This document shows positions 16,821 to 28,380 of a stretch of 64,000 nucleotides of DNA, one piece after another. The notes under the pieces are model-generated. The model saw only the letters and a program-made list of their open reading frames with translations. It was not told where the DNA came from and searched no databases. The translations under genes were made by a program, and so were the position numbers. The stretch spans positions 62,001 to 126,000 of the forward strand of contig NZ_CP024902.1 of NCBI RefSeq assembly GCF_003330765.1, written 5' to 3'. The stretch is from Burkholderia pyrrocinia (GTDB taxonomy: Bacteria > Pseudomonadota > Gammaproteobacteria > Burkholderiales > Burkholderiaceae). Every line of letters begins with the position of its first letter. Positions within the stretch are counted from its first letter, which is position 1.

Positions 16821-19165
16821 TGCGAGGCTCCCGGCGTGGCGGTCAGCGGCTGTTGCGGCACCGCCTGCTGCGGCACGCTCTGCGGCTGCGCGGGCGTCGC
16901 CTCCGGCACCGGCTGGGCCGGCACCGGCACCACCTGACGCTGTACCTGCTGGCGACGCATCTTGTCGAGATCGAACAGGTTGCCCGCGGCCGTACCGCCC
17001 TGGCTCGGGCCGATCGGCATCGGCGGGACGATCGGGTCGTCCTTGTCGCGGATCACGTTGTTGTCGGACTTGTACGCGCCCGTCACGCCCTGGATGTAGT
17101 CGTAGCGGTTGGCCGTGACTTCCTGCGCGGTGCTGCGATCCGAGATGATCACCGGGCGCAGGAATACCATCAGGTTGGTTTTCGCGCGCACCTTCGATTC
17201 CGAACGGAACAGCTGGCCGATCCACGGAATGTCGCCGAGCAGCGGCACCTTGCTGTTCGACACCTGGTAGTTGTCCTGCATCAAGCCCCCGAGCACGATG
17301 ATCTCGCCGTTGTCGGCCAGGATCGTCGACTGGATCGAGCGCTTCGTGAAGGTCGGGCCGGTCTGCGCGCTCGTCGTGCCGGCAACGACTGCCGAATCCT
17401 CGGTATAGAGCTGCAGCTTCAGGATCCCGCCGTCGGTGATCTGCGGCTTCACGTGCAGCGTCAGGCCGACGTCGCGACGATCGTAGGTATTGAACGCGTT
17501 GCTCGTCGTGCCGCTCGTCAGGTTCGAATACGAGCCGGTCGCGATCGGCACGTTCTGGCCGACGACGATCTTCGCTTCCTCGTTGTCGAGCGTAATCAGG
17601 TTCGGCGTCGACAGCACGTTCGCGTCGCTCACGCCCGCGAAATACTGCAGCAGCGCGCCGAGTCCCTGTACGCCGAACATGTTGTGCAGCCAGCCGATGT
17701 TGAGCCCTTGGGACAACTGCCCGAGATTGGAGGCAAGCCCGCCGCCGGTGACCCCGCCGGCGGCGTTGGCCACGCCGCCGGCCGTCAGGTTGATGATGCT
17801 GTTGCCCAGACCCAGCCCGGGGTTCAGGTTCGTGCCGCCGAGAAACTGGCCGCTTGCGACCTGCCACTGGATGCCGAGGTTGCCCTGCGACGTCGAGTTC
17901 AGCTCGACGATCAGCGCTTCGATATAGACCTGCGCACGACGCGCATCGAGCTGGTCGATCACCGAGCGCAGGTTCCGGTAGACCGGATCGGACGCGGTGA
18001 TGATCAGCGAGTTGGTCGCCGAGTCGGCCTGGATCATCCCGCCCGGCTGGTTGTCGTCGCTCTTGTCCTTGTCGCCGCCGAGCAGGCCGGCGGTGCCGAG
18101 ACCGCCGCCACTGCCCGACGAGCCGCTGCCATAGGATGACGACGAAGACGACGAGCCGCCGAGGCCGCCCGACGGCAGCGGCGGGGTGCCGGACGTGCCG
18201 GTCGAGAAGTTGCCGCTCGACGACGAGCCGCCGCTCTGGTTGAAGCTGTTCGCATCGTTGGACGACGCCGACGAGCCGCTTTCGTTGCCGCCCTTGCCGA
18301 GCATCCCGCGCAGCGTCTTCGCGAGCTTCACTGCATCGGCGTTGCGCAGCGGCACGACGTGCATGTTGCCGGGTACCGCGCTCGGTGCGTCGAGCTGCTG
18401 CACGAGCCGCTTCGCGGCCGCGAGGCGCGACGCGTTCGACGCGCGCAGCATCAGCGCGTTGGTGCGCGGATCGGCCGTGACCGACACCTTCAGCGTCGCA
18501 TCGCTGTTGCCGATCGCGCCCGGGTCGAGCATTTTCTGCAGCTGCGCGGCGAGGTCGATCGCGTTCGCGTTGCGCAGCGGAATGACCTGCACCTGCGCGC
18601 CCGCGGCGCTATCCACGCCCGCGATGATCTGCGCGATGCGGCGCACGTTGTCCGCATAGTCGGTCACGATGATCGTGTTGTTCGCCGGGTAGGCCGTCAC
18701 CGTGTTGTTCGGCGAGATCAGCGGCCGCAGCACGGGCAGCAGGTTGTTCGCCGATTCGTTGTGCAGCTCGAACACCTGCGTGACCACCTGGTCGCCGCGC
18801 GCCTGCGGCACATTGCCGATATAGGTCGGCACGCCCTGCAGCTTCGCGTCGGCCTCGGGCACGACCTTCAGCACGCCGTGATCCTGCACGAGCGCGAAGC
18901 CCTGCATGCGCAGCGCCGACTGCAGCGTCTTCAATGCCTGGTCTTCCGGCACCGGGCGTTCGGCAACGAGGTTGAGCTGCCCCTTCACACGGGGGTCGAC
19001 GATGATGGTCTTGCCGGTTGCGGCGCCGATCGCCTTGGCGACCTGGTCGATATCCGCATTGACGAAGTTGAGCGTGACCTGAGCGTAGGCGGCCTGCGAG
19101 ACGATGATGCCGGCGACGATCAAGGTCGTGGCAACTCGCCGCATAACGAAGCGATTTCTTGTCAT
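16817..19165 (-). CDS. gspD: Type II secretion outer-membrane secretin GspD
   Basis: A 782-residue secretin. A signal peptide (about residues 1-28, ending SQAAYAQ) is followed by N0 (VTLNFVNADIDQVAKAIG) and repeated N1-N3 domains, then the beta-barrel secretin domain (about 450-690) with VPLLGDIPWIGQLFR near its end. Between N2 and N3 is a long Ser/Gly-rich low-complexity linker (about residues 285-375), longer than in most GspD. The Pro/Gln-rich C-terminal tail may be the S-domain or pilotin-binding region. It forms the 15-mer outer-membrane gate. First gene of the gspD-E-F run. Confidence 0.93.
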   Translation of the reverse strand: MTRNRFVMRRVATTLIVAGIIVSQAAYAQVTLNFVNADIDQVAKAIGAATGKTIIVDPRVKGQLNLVAERPVPEDQALKTLQSALRMQGFALVQDHGVLKVVPEADAKLQGVPTYIGNVPQARGDQVVTQVFELHNESANNLLPVLRPLISPNNTVTAYPANNTIIVTDYADNVRRIAQIIAGVDSAAGAQVQVIPLRNANAIDLAAQLQKMLDPGAIGNSDATLKVSVTADPRTNALMLRASNASRLAAAKRLVQQLDAPSAVPGNMHVVPLRNADAVKLAKTLRGMLGKGGNESGSSASSNDANSFNQSGGSSSSGNFSTGTSGTPPLPSGGLGGSSSSSSSYGSGSSGSGGGLGTAGLLGGDKDKSDDNQPGGMIQADSATNSLIITASDPVYRNLRSVIDQLDARRAQVYIEALIVELNSTSQGNLGIQWQVASGQFLGGTNLNPGLGLGNSIINLTAGGVANAAGGVTGGGLASNLGQLSQGLNIGWLHNMFGVQGLGALLQYFAGVSDANVLSTPNLITLDNEEAKIVVGQNVPIATGSYSNLTSGTTSNAFNTYDRRDVGLTLHVKPQITDGGILKLQLYTEDSAVVAGTTSAQTGPTFTKRSIQSTILADNGEIIVLGGLMQDNYQVSNSKVPLLGDIPWIGQLFRSESKVRAKTNLMVFLRPVIISDRSTAQEVTANRYDYIQGVTGAYKSDNNVIRDKDDPIVPPMPIGPSQGGTAAGNLFDLDKMRRQQVQRQVVPVPAQPVPEATPAQPQSVPQQAVPQQPLTATPGASQ

Positions 19166-19532
19166 GGATGAATGGGTCGATGCCGGCTCAGGCCACTTCC
19201 GGCGGTAGTGCTGGGATCCAAGTCCGAAAGAGGCGACATTAGCAGTTTTTCATGTCCGAAATATCACATTGATCCGAGGACTGTCTCACATACGACATGT
19301 ATCCGGCGAGCCGTATGCAATATGTAAGATTCGACGCTATCTCGGCATGCCGGCCATCGCCCCCGTTTTCGCGATGAACCGACACGGAAATGCGGTATAA
19401 CCGGACTGCCGTATTTCTGTATGTCGCAACCTGACGGACTGTCGGTATGATACGGGCGGCGCGTTTCGCGTCGCACGAATAACAGGCGCGGGTTTTCCCG
19501 ACCCTCGCGCAATTCCTTTTCGTTTCCGCACC
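19166..19532. other. Intergenic region between divergent gspD and transglycosylase genes
   Basis: About 370 bases, richer in A and T than the genes, which must hold promoters for gspD (leftward) and the transglycosylase (rightward). I see a possible -10 (TATGAT at about 19446) on the plus strand without a convincing -35. No gene, repeat or RNA is evident. Confidence 0.4.
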
Positions 19533-19982
19533 ATGAACAGACGGTTCGCTTCGATCGCGTTGATCGCCGCCGGCGCGTGGTTCGCCAGCGCAAACGCACG
19601 CGCGGACTGTTTCGACGAGGCGGCCAAATACCAGCAGGTCAATCCGCTGATCCTGCGCGCGATTGCATGGCAGGAGTCACGCAACCGGCCCGGCGCGCTG
19701 AACAAGAATACGAACGGCTCGATCGACTACGGCCTGATGCAGATCAATTCGATCCACCTGTCGGCGCTGTCGCGCTACGGGATCGACCGCGACACGCTGA
19801 TGGAACCGTGCAAGAACGTCTACATCGCCGCGTGGCATCTCAAACAGAAGATGAACCGCTACGGCAACACGTGGCAGGCCATCGGCGCCTATCATTCGGA
19901 AACCCCGTCGTTGCGCGACAAGTACGCTCGGCAGATCGCCGGCATCCTGACGCAGTGGAAGCTGCTGCCGCCCGCGCAATGA
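19533..19982 (+). CDS. Periplasmic lytic transglycosylase (IagB/VirB1-like SLT domain)
   Basis: A 149-residue exported lysozyme-like protein. A signal peptide (cleavage probably after NARA, residue 24) is followed by the SLT goose-lysozyme fold. Catalytic Glu48 lies in AWQESRNRPGA, followed by the family motif DYGLMQIN and the AIGAYHSE segment. It cleaves peptidoglycan glycan strands with 1,6-anhydro product formation. Short stand-alone members (IagB, VirB1, PilT-associated) usually open the wall for secretion or pilus machines, so its position beside the gsp cluster suggests a role in placing the secretin, though this is inferred. Confidence 0.87.
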   Translation: MNRRFASIALIAAGAWFASANARADCFDEAAKYQQVNPLILRAIAWQESRNRPGALNKNTNGSIDYGLMQINSIHLSALSRYGIDRDTLMEPCKNVYIAAWHLKQKMNRYGNTWQAIGAYHSETPSLRDKYARQIAGILTQWKLLPPAQ

Positions 19983-20140
19983 CGCTGCGCCGTCGTGCGG
20001 CCTGACGCCGTGCCGGCCGGCCGGCGCGCGTTTGATGCACAATGCGGGCTCACGCCGCAAGTTCGCCCGTCCACGGGCCGATCGCGCCCCGGAAGGGCGC
20101 CGCGGCCGCTTTTTCATTTTTTCCGTTGGTGCTTATCGTT

Positions 20141-21454
20141 ATGAATCCGGCAATGAACCAGCCGTTGCCCGTCACCGTGCTGTCCGGCTTCCTCGGCGCC
20201 GGCAAGACCACGCTGCTCAACCACATCCTCGCGAACCGCGCGGGCCTGAAAGTCGCCGTGATCGTCAACGATCTCGCGGCAGTCAACATCGACGCGTCGC
20301 TCGTGCGCGAAGCGCAGGCGCTGTCGCACGTCGAGGAACGCCTCGTCGAAATGTCGAACGGCTGCATCTGCTGCACGCTGCGCGACGACCTGCTCGTCGA
20401 GATCCGCAATCTCGCGGCCGAAGGGCGCTTCGACGCGATCATGATCGAATCGACCGGTATCGCGGAGCCGATGCCGATCGCCGAAACCTTCACGTTCGTC
20501 GACGACGACGGCACGTCGCTGTCGGCAATCGCGCGGCTCGACACGCTCGTCACCGTGGTCGACGCGTACAACTTCCTGCGCGACTACGGCTCCGACGACG
20601 CGCTCGCAACGCGCGGCATCGCCGCGTCGGAAGACGACGACCGCACGCTCGTCGAGCTGCTGATCGAGCAGATCGAATTCTGCGACGTACTGGTGATCAA
20701 CAAGGCCGACCTCGTCGGCGCGGACGAACTCGCACGCCTGCAGCACATCCTCGCGCGGCTCAATCCGCGCGCGCACCAGGTCGTGTCGACGTTCGGCAAC
20801 GTGCCGCTCGGCGAAGTGCTGAACACCGGCCGCTTCGATTTCGACGAGGCCGCGAACGCACCGGGCTGGCTCGCGTCGCTCGATCACGATCACACGCATT
20901 GCGACGACCCCGACTGCCACGATCAGCATCATGCGCACGTGCACGGCGAAGCCGACGAATTCGGGATCGGCAATTTTGTTTACCGTGCACGCCGGCCGTT
21001 TCATCCGGCGCGACTCTGGGCGCTGCTGCACCAGGAGTGGCCGGGCGTATTGCGCAGCAAGGGCTTCTTCTGGCTCGCCACGCGCAACGACATCGCGGGT
21101 TCGCTGTCGCAGGCGGGCGGCGTATGCCGGCATGGCCCGGCGGGTCTCTGGTGGGCCGCGCAGGATCGCGCGGAATGGCCGGACGACGACGAGCTGCTCG
21201 CGGAAATCCGCGCCGAATGGCAGGGCGATCTCGACGATCGCGCGGTCGGCGATCGCCGGCAGGAACTCGTGCTGATCGGCATCGCGCTCGACGCCGATGC
21301 ATGGCGCGCGAAACTCGACGCGTGCCTGCTGACCGATGCAGAATTCGCACTCGGTGCGGCGGGATGGCACGCGTTCGACGATCCGTTCCCGGCGTGGGAT
21401 GTCGATTCGCACGACGACGACGATCACGGCGACACGCAGATCGTACACGCGTAA
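20141..21454 (+). CDS. CobW/COG0523-family GTPase metallochaperone
   Basis: A 437-residue G3E GTPase. Walker A is GFLGAGKTTLLN near the N-terminus, followed by the metal-binding CxCC motif (NGCICCTLRDDL) and the guanine-specificity NKAD. A His/Asp-rich loop (HDHTHCDDPDCHDQHHAHVH) precedes the CobW C-terminal domain, and the tail is also acidic with His (HDDDDHGD). Such proteins (ZigA/YeiR/CobW type) deliver zinc or other metals under scarcity. The ATG at 20141 is chosen to put the P-loop at the usual distance from the N-terminus; 20153 is an alternative. No Zur box or cobalamin genes are visible nearby, so zinc is only the likeliest metal. Confidence 0.88.
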   Translation: MNPAMNQPLPVTVLSGFLGAGKTTLLNHILANRAGLKVAVIVNDLAAVNIDASLVREAQALSHVEERLVEMSNGCICCTLRDDLLVEIRNLAAEGRFDAIMIESTGIAEPMPIAETFTFVDDDGTSLSAIARLDTLVTVVDAYNFLRDYGSDDALATRGIAASEDDDRTLVELLIEQIEFCDVLVINKADLVGADELARLQHILARLNPRAHQVVSTFGNVPLGEVLNTGRFDFDEAANAPGWLASLDHDHTHCDDPDCHDQHHAHVHGEADEFGIGNFVYRARRPFHPARLWALLHQEWPGVLRSKGFFWLATRNDIAGSLSQAGGVCRHGPAGLWWAAQDRAEWPDDDELLAEIRAEWQGDLDDRAVGDRRQELVLIGIALDADAWRAKLDACLLTDAEFALGAAGWHAFDDPFPAWDVDSHDDDDHGDTQIVHA

Positions 21455-21527
21455 CGGCTTGTAAAAACAACCGTTAAATCTTGCAAGGGCGGCGCGGACT
21501 GTGGCGAAAATGCCGCGCGCGCCCAAC

Positions 21528-21555
21528 AAAAAACCCGCCGAAAGGCGGGTTTTTT
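21528..21555. terminator. Bidirectional intrinsic terminator
   Basis: AAAAAACCCGCC-GAAA-GGCGGGTTTTTT forms a perfect 12-bp stem with a GAAA tetraloop and T tracts on both strands. It lies between the convergent cobW-type gene (ending 21454) and hupB (ending 21573), so it can end both transcripts. Confidence 0.9.
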
Positions 21556-21572
21556 CTGGAACAGGCGCTGGT

Positions 21573-21851
21573 TTAACGCTTGTTGACGGCGTCCTTGAAC
21601 GCCTTGCCAGCCGTGAACTTGACCGTCTTGGCTGCCGGGATCTTGATGGTTTCGCCGGTCTTCGGGTTGCGGCCCGTACGTGCTGCGCGCTTGCCCGAAC
21701 CGAAGCTGCCGAAGCCGATCAGCTGAACCGCATCACCCTTCGACACGGCCTTCTTGATGACTTCGAGCAGCGTGTCCAGCGTTTCGCCGGTTTGAGCCTT
21801 GCTGGCGCCCGTTTGGGCGGCGACGGCGTCGATCAGTTCCTGTTTGTTCAT
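21573..21851 (-). CDS. hupB: DNA-binding protein HU
   Basis: A 92-residue HU/IHF-family histone-like protein. It starts [15 protein letters not shown], contains the family signature [18 protein letters not shown] with the DNA-intercalating Pro in RNPKTGE, and ends [12 protein letters not shown]. As a dimer it bends and compacts DNA without strong sequence preference, and it takes part in origin opening and in nucleoid structure. AAAGGAACC lies before the ATG. It is a single-gene transcript, bounded by the terminator at 21528-21555. The hupA/hupB naming is ambiguous in Burkholderia, which has several HU genes. Confidence 0.93.
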   Translation of the reverse strand: MNKQELIDAVAAQTGASKAQTGETLDTLLEVIKKAVSKGDAVQLIGFGSFGSGKRAARTGRNPKTGETIKIPAAKTVKFTAGKAFKDAVNKR

Positions 21852-21900
21852 TAAGGTTCCTTTATCAGGTTAGGTTGACACGAACAGCGCGAACGCGCCG

Positions 21901-21906
21901 ATTATA
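21901..21906 (-). promoter_or_regulatory. Candidate -10 box for hupB
   Basis: On the minus strand this reads TATAAT, 50 bases before the hupB ATG. The -35 at 17-base spacing (CTCGAC) is poor, so the promoter may depend on an activator or be an extended form. Highly expressed HU genes commonly have a consensus -10. Confidence 0.4.
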
Positions 21907-22239
21907 CGTGCGCGAACCGTGCCGTCGAGAGTCAGACTCCGACGGCACAGCGCCGAATCCTGGCCCGCGCGACGCGCCCTCCGGCTTGCCGGCGGCCACC
22001 CCGCGGTACGGCGTTGCTATGATAGCGCAGCGCAAACCCAATAACGACAAGGGTTTCAAAGATTTTCATCGGTATTTCGCCGAATGAATCGTCGATTGCC
22101 CGTTTTTTGACCTGCGCCAACCTGACAGGATACGCAGCGCGGTCCGCCCGTGCGCCGCCCCGTTGGCTTTTTCCAACGGCCGGTTGGACGGCCCCGCGCA
22201 ATCCCTTTCCAGGCTTGGCTGCCACGTTTTTTGTTTCGC

Positions 22240-24192
22240 ATGCCAGACCGACTTGTTCCCGCCACGCTCGCCCTTCGCGACGACGGCACGCTCATCTCGC
22301 CCGAGTTCGGCGACCTCCATCGCGGTGCGTCACGCGCGCTCGCGCACGCGCATCCCGTGTTCGTCGCGGGCAACGGGCTACCGGCGCGCTGGCAGCGGCG
22401 CCGCACGTTCACGATCGTCGCGACCGGATTCGGCGCGGGCGGCACCTTCGTCGCGACATGGGCCGCGTGGCGCGACGATCCCGCGCGCTGCGAGCGGCTG
22501 CATTTCGTCGCGGTCGAGCCGCACCCGTTCTCGCGCGACGACCTGCGCCGCGCGATTTCGTATATCGTTGCTAACACAACCATATCGGCGGACGTCGATG
22601 CACTGGTCGACGCGTGGCCGATGCTCGTGCCGGGCCTGCACCGGCTCGAATTCGACGAAGGGCGCGTGGTGCTCACGCTCGCGTTCGGCGAGGCGACCGA
22701 GATGTTGACGAAGCTCGTCGCGCGCGCAGATGCATTCTGTCTCGACGGCTTCGCGTCATCGGGCGACGCGGATCTCCGGTCGCCCGAGATGATCCGCGCG
22801 CTCGCGAAGATCGCCGGCGAAGGTGCAACGTTTGCGACGCAGGCGAATTCCGGCGTCGTAAAACACGCACTCGGCGAAGCAGGCTTCACGTATCGCGAAG
22901 TCGACGATGTGCTCGTCGGCGAATATGCGCCGCGCTGGCGCACGCGCCGGCACGAGCCGCCGCGCGCACTGCCCGTTACGACGTGCCGCGCGATCGTGAT
23001 CGGCGCGGGTCTGGCGGGCTGCGCGGTGGTCGAACGCCTGGCCGCGCGCGGCTGGGATGTCACGCTGATCGAGCGGCACGAACGGATCGCGAGCGAAGCG
23101 TCAGGCAATCCGGCCGGCGTATTCCATCCGCTGATGACGCGCGACGACAACGTCGCGAGCCGGCTCACGCGCGGCGGCTTCCTGCATGCGATCGCACGCT
23201 GGCGTGCGCTCGAACGCGCAGGTCATGTCTTCGCGCACAGCACGCACGGGATGATCCATCTCGCCGAATCGGCTGACGACTTCGCGCGGATGCGCGACGC
23301 ATTCGATGCGCTCGGCGCGCCGTCCGACTATGCGTCGCTGCTCGATGCCGATGCCGCGCGCGCCCATCTGAACCTGCCGGTCGCGCAGGGCGGCCTGCTG
23401 TTTCCGCACGGCGGCGCCGTCTGGCCGGCCGGGCTTTGCGCGGCGCAATGCGCCGCGGCCGGCGAACGCGTGCGATTGCTCGCATCCACCGGCGTCGCGC
23501 GGCTCGAGCGGCGCGGCGACGCATGGCATGCGCTCGACGCGGCGGGCGGCACGCTGGCCGACGCCCCCGTCGTCGTGCTCGCGAACGCGGGCGACGCCGT
23601 GCGCCTCGCCGGGTTGCAGCATGTCGCGCTGCAACCCGTGCGCGGCCAGCTCACGCTGCTGCCGCCCGGCAGTGCGGCGCCGCTGCCGTGCCCGGCGATC
23701 GGCGACGGTTACGCGGTACCGCTCGACGACGGCTCGCTGCTGATCGGCGCGACGTTCGAACCCGACGACGTCGATCCCGCGATGCGCGCGGCCGGCCACC
23801 TCGAAAACCTCGACCGCGTGCGGCATCTGCTGCCGGGCCTGATCGGCGAGCTGCCGAATCTCGACACGCTGCGCGGCCGCGTCGCGTTCCGCTGGGTCGC
23901 CGGCGACCGTCTGCCGCTGATCGGCCCGCTCGCGGACGAGACGCAGGCCGTCGCGAACGCGCGCGCACTGAGCGGCGCCAAGGCGCGCGACCTGCCGCGC
24001 ACGCCCGGCCTCTACGGCGCATTCGGCTTCGGCTCGCGCGGCCTCGTATGGGCCGCGCTCGGCGCCGAACTGATCGCATCGCAACTAGAAGGCGAGCCGT
24101 GGCCGCTCGAGCGCGAACTCGCCGAAGCCGTCGACCCCGCACGCTTCCTGATCCGCGCACTGCGCGCGCGCCGCGTCGGTTCAGCCGGCTGA
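22240..24192 (+). CDS. mnmC: Bifunctional tRNA mnm5s2U34 biosynthesis protein MnmC
   Basis: A 650-residue two-domain enzyme. The N-terminal methyltransferase domain (about residues 1-235) has the SAM-binding IVATGFGAGGTF and the catalytic-region FCLDGFASSG. The C-terminal FAD-dependent domain (from about residue 250, IVIGAGLAGCAVVERLA) ends with the GLYGAFGFGSRGL segment. In the family the FAD domain removes the carboxymethyl group from cmnm5U34 and the methyltransferase remethylates to mnm5U34 in tRNAs. It acts downstream of MnmE/MnmG, and mnmG is also in this window (51679). The ATG at 22240 gives the usual N-terminus; the frame is open from 22150. Confidence 0.9.
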   Translation: MPDRLVPATLALRDDGTLISPEFGDLHRGASRALAHAHPVFVAGNGLPARWQRRRTFTIVATGFGAGGTFVATWAAWRDDPARCERLHFVAVEPHPFSRDDLRRAISYIVANTTISADVDALVDAWPMLVPGLHRLEFDEGRVVLTLAFGEATEMLTKLVARADAFCLDGFASSGDADLRSPEMIRALAKIAGEGATFATQANSGVVKHALGEAGFTYREVDDVLVGEYAPRWRTRRHEPPRALPVTTCRAIVIGAGLAGCAVVERLAARGWDVTLIERHERIASEASGNPAGVFHPLMTRDDNVASRLTRGGFLHAIARWRALERAGHVFAHSTHGMIHLAESADDFARMRDAFDALGAPSDYASLLDADAARAHLNLPVAQGGLLFPHGGAVWPAGLCAAQCAAAGERVRLLASTGVARLERRGDAWHALDAAGGTLADAPVVVLANAGDAVRLAGLQHVALQPVRGQLTLLPPGSAAPLPCPAIGDGYAVPLDDGSLLIGATFEPDDVDPAMRAAGHLENLDRVRHLLPGLIGELPNLDTLRGRVAFRWVAGDRLPLIGPLADETQAVANARALSGAKARDLPRTPGLYGAFGFGSRGLVWAALGAELIASQLEGEPWPLERELAEAVDPARFLIRALRARRVGSAG

Positions 24193-24224
24193 ACGGTCGC
24201 ACGAATTGCTCACAGTTTCCCGAC

Positions 24225-24500
24225 TTTCTCGCACAAGGTTATCCACCCGACGCTGTGGATAACCGCTCGGAATCCGCGCGCACTTCGTGTGTAATCACAG
24301 TGGACGTAAACTGGGCAACTCGCACAGCTGTGAAACGGCCCCAAAGTTACTCATCTCAAACCTCTGTGCACGAACAGCCTGTGCAACGGGTTATAGATTC
24401 TCCAACGCCTTGATCTGTCAGCGTAAACCGAAGTTATCCACAGAATTGTGCGTCCTTTGTTAACTTCTACTACGTATATATACAAGTAAACCGTTGAAAC
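24225..24500. other. Candidate chromosomal replication origin (oriC)
   Basis: Within the 672-base gap between mnmC and the antiporter gene lie two exact DnaA boxes (TGTGGATAA at 24254-24262 and TTATCCACA at 24434-24442) and a one-mismatch box (TTATCCACC at 24239-24247). They are followed at once by an AT-rich tract (about 24456-24500) with TATATATA, which could be the unwinding element. Coding strand bias changes here: roughly 17 of 24 genes to the left are minus and 31 of 37 to the right are plus. parABS and HU lie within 30 kb. dnaA itself is not in the window. The rest of the gap (24500-24864) shows nothing I can name. Confidence 0.6.
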
Positions 24501-24821
24501 CAAAGACCTTGTGCTGCCGCACAGCGCCGCGAGTCGATCCAATGGGTTCCAGACCGAAAAAGCTGTGGCACAATCGGTTTCCTTCGCGTTCGTCCGGCCA
24601 GGCGCCGGACATGCATCAATGGAACGGTCCGCACGATTTCGAATCTGAATCTTCGAGACTGCGCAGTCCGTTCACACACCAGGCCGACAATCCAGATCGG
24701 CAACCTGAGCGACTTTCCGCCGAGTGGCGGAACAGGCGGATCCCATGTCCCGCCGTCGTCGACCACAACAATCACATTCGGGGCGATACCCAGCCGGCGC
24801 GCATCCATTTCTGACGCTTGA

Positions 24822-27209
<2,388 letters not shown>

Positions 27210-27299
27210 AAATATGTTTTGCAGATTGCAGGCTCGACCGCGTCGCGATTCGCTGAACGACGGTCGGCATCGTTTCAAGACGAAATCGTTGCCAGTCGT

Positions 27300-27505
27300 C
27301 CTGAAAATCTGTGGATAACCCAATATTCCGCTGAAAAGTCAACGGTCTGCGGGCTGGATAACCCGGTGGATCATTGCCATCGACCCGATGGCCGATCCGA
27401 GCAGGAAAATGCTGGCGCGCCCCGTTCCGCGGGTGCGCGGCATAGCAGGCACAACGAAAAATTTCAGTTATCCAGCGATTTTCCACAGAATGCAGGGGAT
27501 AACTT
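27300..27505. other. Second cluster of DnaA-box-like sequences
   Basis: The 507-base gap between the ligase and the MarR gene holds one exact DnaA box (TGTGGATAA at 27310-27318), a one-mismatch box (TTTTCCACA at 27479-27487) and weaker GGATAA or TTATCC copies near 27355, 27468 and 27496. The stretch is richer in A and T than the flanking genes. It could be a second part of the origin, a DnaA-titrating site or simply an intergenic stretch with such words. The rest of the gap (27505-27716) has no visible feature. Confidence 0.4.
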
Positions 27506-27716
27506 AGCTGTGCGATTTTCCGCTCTCGCTTAGAATGTCGGCTTTGCGGACACCGGAACGACGCGTGTCTCACCGGTCGCCGCGAACGCGACCGCCGCGT
27601 GTGCCTCGCGACGGCCGTGCTGACTCACTTGCAAGAGTGCGTCTGTTTTGAGATAGACATTCGATCTCCACACTACGGCTGCTCGGCAACCCGGGCGGCG
27701 GCAAAGCGAAAAGACT

Positions 27717-28355
27717 ATGAGCGAAGGCGTTTACGGGAATCAGGCTGCGGGACGTGTGACCCACAGCCTGCTGCGGTTGAGTACGGCCATGCGAAGCGAG
27801 GCATGGGATTGGGCGGAAGGCGCAGGCCTTACGCCGACGCAGGGCGAGATTCTCGTGCTGCTGCTGCAGCGCAAGGGCCCGATGCGGCTCGGCGAGATCG
27901 CGCGCGAGACGCAGCTCACCGCGGCGACCACGAGCGATGCGGTCAGCACGCTCGAGACGAAGGGGCTCGTCGAGAAGCGCCGTGCGCTGGACGATGGCCG
28001 CGCGCTGGCCGTGCGCCTGTCGGCCCGTGGCCGGACGGCCGCGAAGAAGGCGCTGCAATGGCCTGAATTCCTGACGAAAGCGGTCGGCAAGCTCGGCGCG
28101 GACGAGCAGGGCGCGCTGTATCGCGCGCTGCTGAAGACCCTGCGCGAACTGCAGGTCGCCGGTGCGACGCCGCCGCAGCGCATGTGCGTGACGTGCGCCC
28201 ACTTCAAGCCGGGCAAGCTGTCGAAGAAGACCGTGCATTACTGCGAGGCGCTCGATATCTCGATGTCCGACAGCGACCTGCGTCTCGACTGCTCGGTGCA
28301 GGAAGAAGCCGACGCGGCGACGCAGAAGAAGACCTGGAAGATTTTCGCAGGCTGA
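27717..28355 (+). CDS. MarR-family regulator with C-terminal cysteine cluster
   Basis: A 212-residue protein. Residues about 10-150 form a MarR winged helix-turn-helix domain, including GEIARETQLTAATTSDAVST and the wing with DDGRALAVRLSARG. The C-terminal 60 residues are unusual for MarR and carry Cys157, Cys160, Cys176 and Cys192, with His162 and His174, a spacing that suggests a metal or iron-sulphur site, or redox sensing. I cannot name the ligand. It stands alone after the DnaA-box region and 25 bases before the amidotransferase gene, with which it is probably cotranscribed. Regulated genes are unknown. Confidence 0.8.
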   Translation: MSEGVYGNQAAGRVTHSLLRLSTAMRSEAWDWAEGAGLTPTQGEILVLLLQRKGPMRLGEIARETQLTAATTSDAVSTLETKGLVEKRRALDDGRALAVRLSARGRTAAKKALQWPEFLTKAVGKLGADEQGALYRALLKTLRELQVAGATPPQRMCVTCAHFKPGKLSKKTVHYCEALDISMSDSDLRLDCSVQEEADAATQKKTWKIFAG

Positions 28356-28380
28356 CGTCCGTCGATCGACCGGGAGGCCG

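Noticed and set aside
22557..22592. AT-rich patch in mnmC as a possible insertion
   Set aside because: The encoded residues (ISYIVANTTISADVD) fit the frame and, as far as I recall, the family in this genus; no repeat borders are visible.
24470..24814. Overlapping small frames on both strands in the candidate origin gap
   Set aside because: Neither has a ribosome-binding site or a recognisable motif, and they overlap each other.
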